The notes under the pieces are model-generated. The model had not been told where the DNA came from, did no database searches, and was given only the letters and a program-made list of their open reading frames with translations. From assembly GCA_035548375.1 (NCBI GenBank), contig DASZTG010000074.1, positions 7,546 through 71,545 on the forward strand: 64,000 nt of DNA, in the 5' to 3' direction. The position numbers and the translations under genes were made by a program. Origin of the DNA: JACQAP01 sp035548375. Its GTDB lineage: Bacteria; Pseudomonadota; Gammaproteobacteria; Burkholderiales; JACQAP01. Positions 60,212-64,000 of the stretch are shown one piece after another. Numbering within the stretch: the first letter of the stretch is position 1; each line of letters starts with the position of its first letter.

Positions 60212-60924
60212 GCGGCGGCATCGTCTTCGAGGCGCAGGGCATCGACGTCTTCTACGGCGCGAGCCAGATCCTGTTTGGCGTCAGTGTATCCGTCACGCAG
60301 GGGCAGACGATGGCGTTGCTCGGCCGCAACGGCGCCGGCAAGTCGACTACCCTGAAGGCGATTGCGGGCATCGCACCGCCGGCGCGTGGCGTCGTGCAGG
60401 TCCTGGGCAAGCCAATGCAAGGCCGCAAGCCGCACACGATCGCGCGCGCGGGAATCGGGTTCGTGCCCGAGGACAGGCAGGTATTTCCCGAGCACAGCGT
60501 CGAGGACAACCTCATCATCGGGGCGAAGAAAGGCCCCGGCGGCGAGGACTACTGGACGCTCTCGCGCATCTACGAAATGTTCCCGCTGCTCGTCCCCCTG
60601 AAGGACCGCATGGCCGGGAACCTGTCGGGCGGCGAGCAGCAGATGCTGACCATCGCGCGCACCTTGATGGGCAACCCCACGGGGTTGCTGCTGGACGAGC
60701 CCAGCGAAGGCCTGGCGCCCGTCATCGTCGAACGCATCGCCGAGCTGCTGCGCAAGCTGCGCGACATGGGCGTGACCGTGCTGCTCGCCGAGCAGAACAT
60801 GCATTTCTGCCTCGGCATCGCCAGCCACGCCACGGTCATCGACAAGGGACAGATCGTCTATCGCGACACCATCGAGGCCTTGCGCAAAGATGATGCCGTC
60901 AAGAGCCGCTATCTCGCGCTGTAG
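60208..60924 (+). CDS. LivF-type ABC transporter ATPase
   Basis: 238 residues, ATGA overlap with the LivG-type gene. Walker A LLGRNGAGKSTTLKAIAGI, Q-loop in GIGFVPEDRQVFPEHSV, signature NLSGGEQQMLTIARTL, Walker B LLLDEPSEGLAPVIVE, and His replaced by Gln in AEQNMHFCL, which is common for LivF. It completes the transporter. The operon ends here: a strong terminator lies 200 bases downstream, and the 287-base gap (60925-61211) contains only that. Confidence 0.93.
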   Translation: MSGGIVFEAQGIDVFYGASQILFGVSVSVTQGQTMALLGRNGAGKSTTLKAIAGIAPPARGVVQVLGKPMQGRKPHTIARAGIGFVPEDRQVFPEHSVEDNLIIGAKKGPGGEDYWTLSRIYEMFPLLVPLKDRMAGNLSGGEQQMLTIARTLMGNPTGLLLDEPSEGLAPVIVERIAELLRKLRDMGVTVLLAEQNMHFCLGIASHATVIDKGQIVYRDTIEALRKDDAVKSRYLAL

Positions 60925-61126
60925 GATGGCGCCTCAGGCAGCCTTCGCAAACGGCGAGGGCCCGGTTGCCGATATTCGCATACCGGCCAGTCGCGACAAC
61001 CCCGAGAATGAACGCAGGAAGCCGTTGGTTGCCGGGTGCGGGAACGATGGCGCAATTCCCGTCGGCGCCTGCGCTTTCCTGAGGTGGACTCCAGGAATAG
61101 CCAACGCCGCGATTCCCCTCCGTTAC

Positions 61127-61157
61127 ACGGGGCGCTCTTGCGAGTGCCCCGTTTTTT
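61127..61157 (+). terminator. Rho-independent terminator after the transport operon
   Basis: ACGGGGCGCTC (61127-61137) pairs with GAGTGCCCCGT (61142-61152) with a single G-T wobble, a loop of four, and TTTTTT at 61152-61157. It ends the ABC transporter transcript and insulates the CoA-transferase gene at 61212. Confidence 0.9.
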
Positions 61158-61211
61158 GCGTGCAAGCCCGTCTTCGCGACTTCGCTCATTCCATTCCTGG
61201 AGCCATCCGCA

Positions 61212-62390
61212 ATGCGTCCGCTTGAAGGCGTCACGGTCGTCGCGCTTGAACACGTGATCGCCGGCCCGTTCTGCACGCGCCAGCTCGCCGAGCTCGGCGC
61301 GCGCGTCATCAAGATCGAGCGCCCCGGGGTCGGCGATCCGGCGCGTGCCTACGACCAGCGCGTGCTGGGCCAATCGACGCACTTCGTCTGGACAAACCGC
61401 TCCAAGGAAAGCATCACGCTCGACCTCAAGCAGGAGGAGGCGCGCAGGATCGTCCATCGGCTGCTGGAAGGCGCGGATGTCCTGGTGCAGAATCTTGCAC
61501 CCGGCGCGGCGGCTCGCATGGGTTTCTCCTTCGATGCGCTAAAGGAAAAATACCCGAAGCTGATCGTTTGCGACATTTCCGGCTACGGTGCGGACGGGCC
61601 TTATCGCGACAAGAAGGCCTACGACCTGCTGATCCAGAGCGAATCGGGGCTGCTTTCGGTCACGGGCACGCCGGAAACGCCATCGAAGGCCGGTTGCTCC
61701 ATCGTCGACATCGCCTCCGGCATGTATGCCTACTCCAACATTCTCGCCGCGCTGATCCAGCGCGGGCGCACGGGAAAGGGCAGCCGCATCGACATTTCCA
61801 TGCTGGAAAGCATGGTCGAATGGATGGGCTTTCCGATGTACTACGCGTACGAGGGGAAGGACGCGCCGGTGCGCGCCGGTGCCTCGCACGCCACCATTTA
61901 TCCCTACGGTCCGTTTCCGGCTGGCGACGGCAAGATCGTCATGCTCGGCCTGCAGAACGAACGTGAATGGGCCGTGTTCTGCGACAAGGTGCTCGAGCAG
62001 CCGGAGTTGAAAACCGACCCGCGCTTCAACTCGAGCCCGCGCCGGTCCACTGCGCGCAAGGAACTCTACGACATCATCGTAAAGGCGCTGTCGCACCTCG
62101 ACGCGGCTCAGGTCGTCAAGCGCCTCGACGATGCCCAGATCGGCAACGCGCGCATGAACGACATGCGCGAGGTCTGGGAGCATGCGCAATTGCGCGCCCG
62201 CGACCGCTGGCGCGAAGTCGTGACGCCGGCGGGCAATATCAAGGCCATGCTGCCGCCGGGCATGCCGGAAAGCTTCGAGCCGCGCATGGATCCGATTCCC
62301 GCCGTCGGCGAGCACACGGATGCGATTCTCGGCGAGCTTGGCTACGACAAGGCGGCAATCGCCAAGCTGCGTACCGGCGGCGTCGTGTAG
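61212..62390 (+). CDS. CaiB/BaiF family CoA-transferase 2 (class III)
   Basis: 392 residues. VVALEHVIAGPFCTRQLAEL, ARVIKIERPGVGDPARAY, QNLAPGAAARMGF and DISGYGADGPYRDKKAYDLL mark the family; the YDLLIQ sequence and SIVDIASGMYAYSNILAAL, with the probable catalytic Asp in IVDIA, are closest to transferases acting on mesaconate, itaconate, citramalate or malate. It is followed by a CitE-like lyase, and the pair resembles acid activation followed by C-C cleavage. It differs clearly from transferase 1. It has its own promoter region after the terminator. Confidence 0.92.
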   Translation: MRPLEGVTVVALEHVIAGPFCTRQLAELGARVIKIERPGVGDPARAYDQRVLGQSTHFVWTNRSKESITLDLKQEEARRIVHRLLEGADVLVQNLAPGAAARMGFSFDALKEKYPKLIVCDISGYGADGPYRDKKAYDLLIQSESGLLSVTGTPETPSKAGCSIVDIASGMYAYSNILAALIQRGRTGKGSRIDISMLESMVEWMGFPMYYAYEGKDAPVRAGASHATIYPYGPFPAGDGKIVMLGLQNEREWAVFCDKVLEQPELKTDPRFNSSPRRSTARKELYDIIVKALSHLDAAQVVKRLDDAQIGNARMNDMREVWEHAQLRARDRWREVVTPAGNIKAMLPPGMPESFEPRMDPIPAVGEHTDAILGELGYDKAAIAKLRTGGVV

Positions 62391-62404
62391 GTCAAAGAGC
62401 GAAT

Positions 62405-62563
62405 ATGAACCACGGAGAACACGGAGAAACACGGAGGAAGGACAAGATGACTACTCGATATGTGTCCATTGCCGCCAATTTATGAATTTCTGCCGTCACC
62501 TATCCCTTGAGCAGAACTTCTATTTCGCTTTACTCCGTGCTCTCCGTGTTCTCCGTGGTTCAT
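62405..62563. repeat. Inverted repeat of the CACGGAG type
   Basis: Perfect 22-base arms at 62405-62426 (ATGAACCACGGAGAACACGG and on) and 62542-62563 around 115 bases. Both arms continue as worn CACGGAG units. It fills nearly the whole gap 62391-62576 between the CoA-transferase and the lyase gene. Such ACGGAGAACACGGAG repeats occur in many unrelated soil bacteria. It might fold in mRNA and separate expression of the two genes. Confidence 0.75.
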
Positions 62564-62576
62564 GGTCTAGATTGAA

Positions 62577-63386
62577 ATGAAGATTGCAAGGTCTTATTTG
62601 TATGTACCCGGCAACCGTCCGGAGCGCTTCGACAAGGCGTGCGCGGCGGGTGCCGATGCCGTCATCGTCGACTTCGAAGATGCGGTGCCGCCGGCCGAAA
62701 AGGAGTCCGCACGCGCCGCCGTTTCGGCCTGGCTGTCGGCGCGAAAGCCGGTGCTCGTGCGCGTGAACGCTGCGAACACGGAATGGTTCGAGCGCGACAT
62801 CGCCGCCTGCGATGCCGAAGGCGTTGCAGGCATCGTGTTGCCGAAGGCGGAGGCGATCGACGCGCGCGCCATCGCGCTTTGCCGCCGCCGCGAGATGCCG
62901 CTGTTCCCGATCGTCGAGACCGCCGCGGGCATGGCGCAGGTCGAATCCGTCGCCGCGACGCCGTGCGTGCGGAGCATCATGTTCGGGACCATCGATTTCC
63001 AGTTCGAGCTCGGCCTCGATGGCGACGGCGACGAGCTGCTCTACTATCGATCGCGTCTCGTGCTTGCCTCGAAGGTCGCGGGCATCCAGTCGCCGGTCGA
63101 CGGGCCATGTACCTCCTGGGAAGATGCCGCATTGCTGCAGGCCGATTGCGCGCGCGTGCGCAAGCTCGGATTCGGCGGCAAACTGTGCATCCACCCCAAA
63201 CAAGTAGCCGTCGTCAACGCCGCGTTTTCGCCGGGCGAGGCCGAGGTTGCCTGGGCACGCAAGGTACTCGACGCGGCGCGACGTTCGGGCGGAGCGGCGG
63301 TTGCCGTTGATGGCAGAATGATCGACCGGCCGGTGATCCTCAAGGCAGAGCAGATCCTCGCCCAGGCCGGCCCCGTAACAACCTGA
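62577..63386 (+). CDS. HpcH/HpaI-CitE family CoA-ester lyase
   Basis: 269 residues forming one TIM barrel. ARSYLYVPGNRPERFDKA at the N-terminus, DAVIVDFEDAVPPAEKE, VRVNAANTEW, the Mg ligand E in FPIVETAAGMAQ, the Mg ligand D in MFGTIDFQFELG, and KLCIHPKQVAVVN are those of CitE-like lyases (citramalyl-CoA, malyl-CoA or citryl-CoA cleavage). No CitD/CitF is nearby, so it is not citrate lyase. Context with the CoA-transferase fits cleavage of a citramalyl- or malyl-type thioester. The ATG at 62577 has no strong ribosome binding site. Confidence 0.9.
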   Translation: MKIARSYLYVPGNRPERFDKACAAGADAVIVDFEDAVPPAEKESARAAVSAWLSARKPVLVRVNAANTEWFERDIAACDAEGVAGIVLPKAEAIDARAIALCRRREMPLFPIVETAAGMAQVESVAATPCVRSIMFGTIDFQFELGLDGDGDELLYYRSRLVLASKVAGIQSPVDGPCTSWEDAALLQADCARVRKLGFGGKLCIHPKQVAVVNAAFSPGEAEVAWARKVLDAARRSGGAAVAVDGRMIDRPVILKAEQILAQAGPVTT

Positions 63387-63397
63387 CAGGAAAGCCA

Positions 63398-64000
63398 ATG
63401 GCCCAGAGCAGCATGCGCGCCGTCGAAGCGCACGGATTCTCGATCGATTCCCTCAAGCTCGGACAGCGTCCGGTACCGAAACCTCGCCGCGGGGAAATCC
63501 TCATCAAGGTGAAGGCGGCCAGCCTGAACTATCGCGACCTCGCCATCCTTGCGCAAAAATACATGGCGGCCCTGCCGCTGCCTTATGTGCCGGCGTCCGA
63601 CTGCTGCGGCGAAGTCGTCGAGGTCGGCGAGGAAGTCACACGCTTCAAGGTCGGCGATCGCGTGACGCCGCTGTACACGCAGGGCTGGCACGACGGCTAT
63701 CCGACGCCGGAGCAGCGTACGAAGCGCACGCTCGGCGCACCGTTGACCGGCGTGCTGCAGGAATTCGTCGTGGTTCCCGCGGAAGAAGCGGTCTTCGCGC
63801 CGGCGAATCTGAGCGACGGCGAGGCGGCGACTCTCCCAATTGCGGCGCTGACGGCGTGGTCCACGTTGCAGGAAGGCGGCATCAAGGGCGGCGATACCGT
63901 GCTGGTGCAGGGCACCGGCGGTGTCGCGCTATTCGCTTTGCAATTTGCCAGGCTCATGGGCGCGCGCGCAATTGCGCTTTCGTCAAGCGACGAAAAGCTC
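63398..64000 (+). CDS. Medium-chain zinc-type alcohol dehydrogenase/quinone oxidoreductase, 5' part
   Basis: The first 201 codons; the gene runs out of the window. AGGAAAG precedes the ATG at 63398. The GroES-like domain (about 1-125) reads LIKVKAASLNYRDLAILAQK and PYVPASDCCGEVVEVGEEV, followed by the start of the Rossmann fold with GDTVLVQGTGGVALFALQFA (about 165-190). The catalytic zinc Cys at the start is replaced by NYRD, as in quinone oxidoreductase and NADP-dependent enzymes; DC in SDCCGEVV is not a complete site. It may act on an aldehyde or enone made by the preceding pathway. Confidence 0.88.
   Translation, partial: MAQSSMRAVEAHGFSIDSLKLGQRPVPKPRRGEILIKVKAASLNYRDLAILAQKYMAALPLPYVPASDCCGEVVEVGEEVTRFKVGDRVTPLYTQGWHDGYPTPEQRTKRTLGAPLTGVLQEFVVVPAEEAVFAPANLSDGEAATLPIAALTAWSTLQEGGIKGGDTVLVQGTGGVALFALQFARLMGARAIALSSSDEKL

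Overview
The window is high-GC (roughly 62-65 %, estimated by eye) and fully bacterial. The gene families point to a betaproteobacterium, probably of Burkholderiales type: protocatechuate 3,4-cleavage genes, homodimeric AceE, a Bcr/CflA exporter, LivKHMGF-type transporters, CaiB/BaiF CoA-transferases and DUF1993/DUF2127 proteins. This placement is an inference; no rRNA or tRNA gene was seen.

Layout. 0-5.3 kb: the end of pcaG, then pcaB, pcaC, an exporter, a beta-hydroxyacid dehydrogenase and an FMN alpha-hydroxyacid dehydrogenase, an aromatic/hydroxyacid catabolic run. 5.3-7.5 kb: a TonB-dependent siderophore receptor on the minus strand behind a Fur-like box. 7.8-13.3 kb: a methyltransferase, small membrane and unknown-function proteins, a receiver-PAS-GGDEF-EAL protein, and a GST/acetyltransferase pair with a possible 23-codon leader ORF.

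13.4-27.1 kb is dominated by cyclic-nucleotide signalling: a Ser/Thr kinase fused to a cNMP-binding domain; an operon of a periplasmic binding protein, a dCache-HAMP-GAF-GAF histidine kinase, a response regulator and a receiver-adenylate/guanylate cyclase; a Crp-type regulator with the cNMP pocket and a CRP-like recognition helix; and a SAM-cyclase-AAA-TPR protein. Palindromes built on GTGA/TCAC half-sites lie beside genes for small secreted proteins and beside the regulator itself, so ligand, kinase, cyclase, cNMP, Crp and target genes may form one local circuit.

27.6-38.9 kb is a five-gene phosphorelay operon. Four of its junctions are tight and three are ATGA overlaps. It is led by a 2379-residue soluble hybrid kinase carrying 14 exact 92-residue HAMP repeats (3864 bp) and three receivers, and it includes a degenerate receiver that has lost its phosphoacceptor Asp. 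39.0-42.4 kb: aceE divergent from an Lrp/AsnC regulator.

42.6-44.3 kb is a small integron-type gene-cassette array without a visible integrase: three promoterless ORFs, all on the plus strand, each ending inside an attC-like site. Two of the encoded proteins carry HEPN-like R-x(4-6)-H motifs and one resembles an immunity protein. 44.3-64 kb returns to metabolism: an MFS carrier, a thioesterase, a Tat-exported acetamidase/formamidase, ketopantoate reductase and aldo/keto reductase paralogues, two tandem GMC oxidoreductases, a CoA-transferase, a LysR regulator, a complete branched-chain-type ABC transporter, a second CoA-transferase, a CitE-like lyase and a truncated zinc-type oxidoreductase. 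This looks like an uptake-and-activation pathway for an alcohol or organic acid whose substrate cannot be read from sequence.
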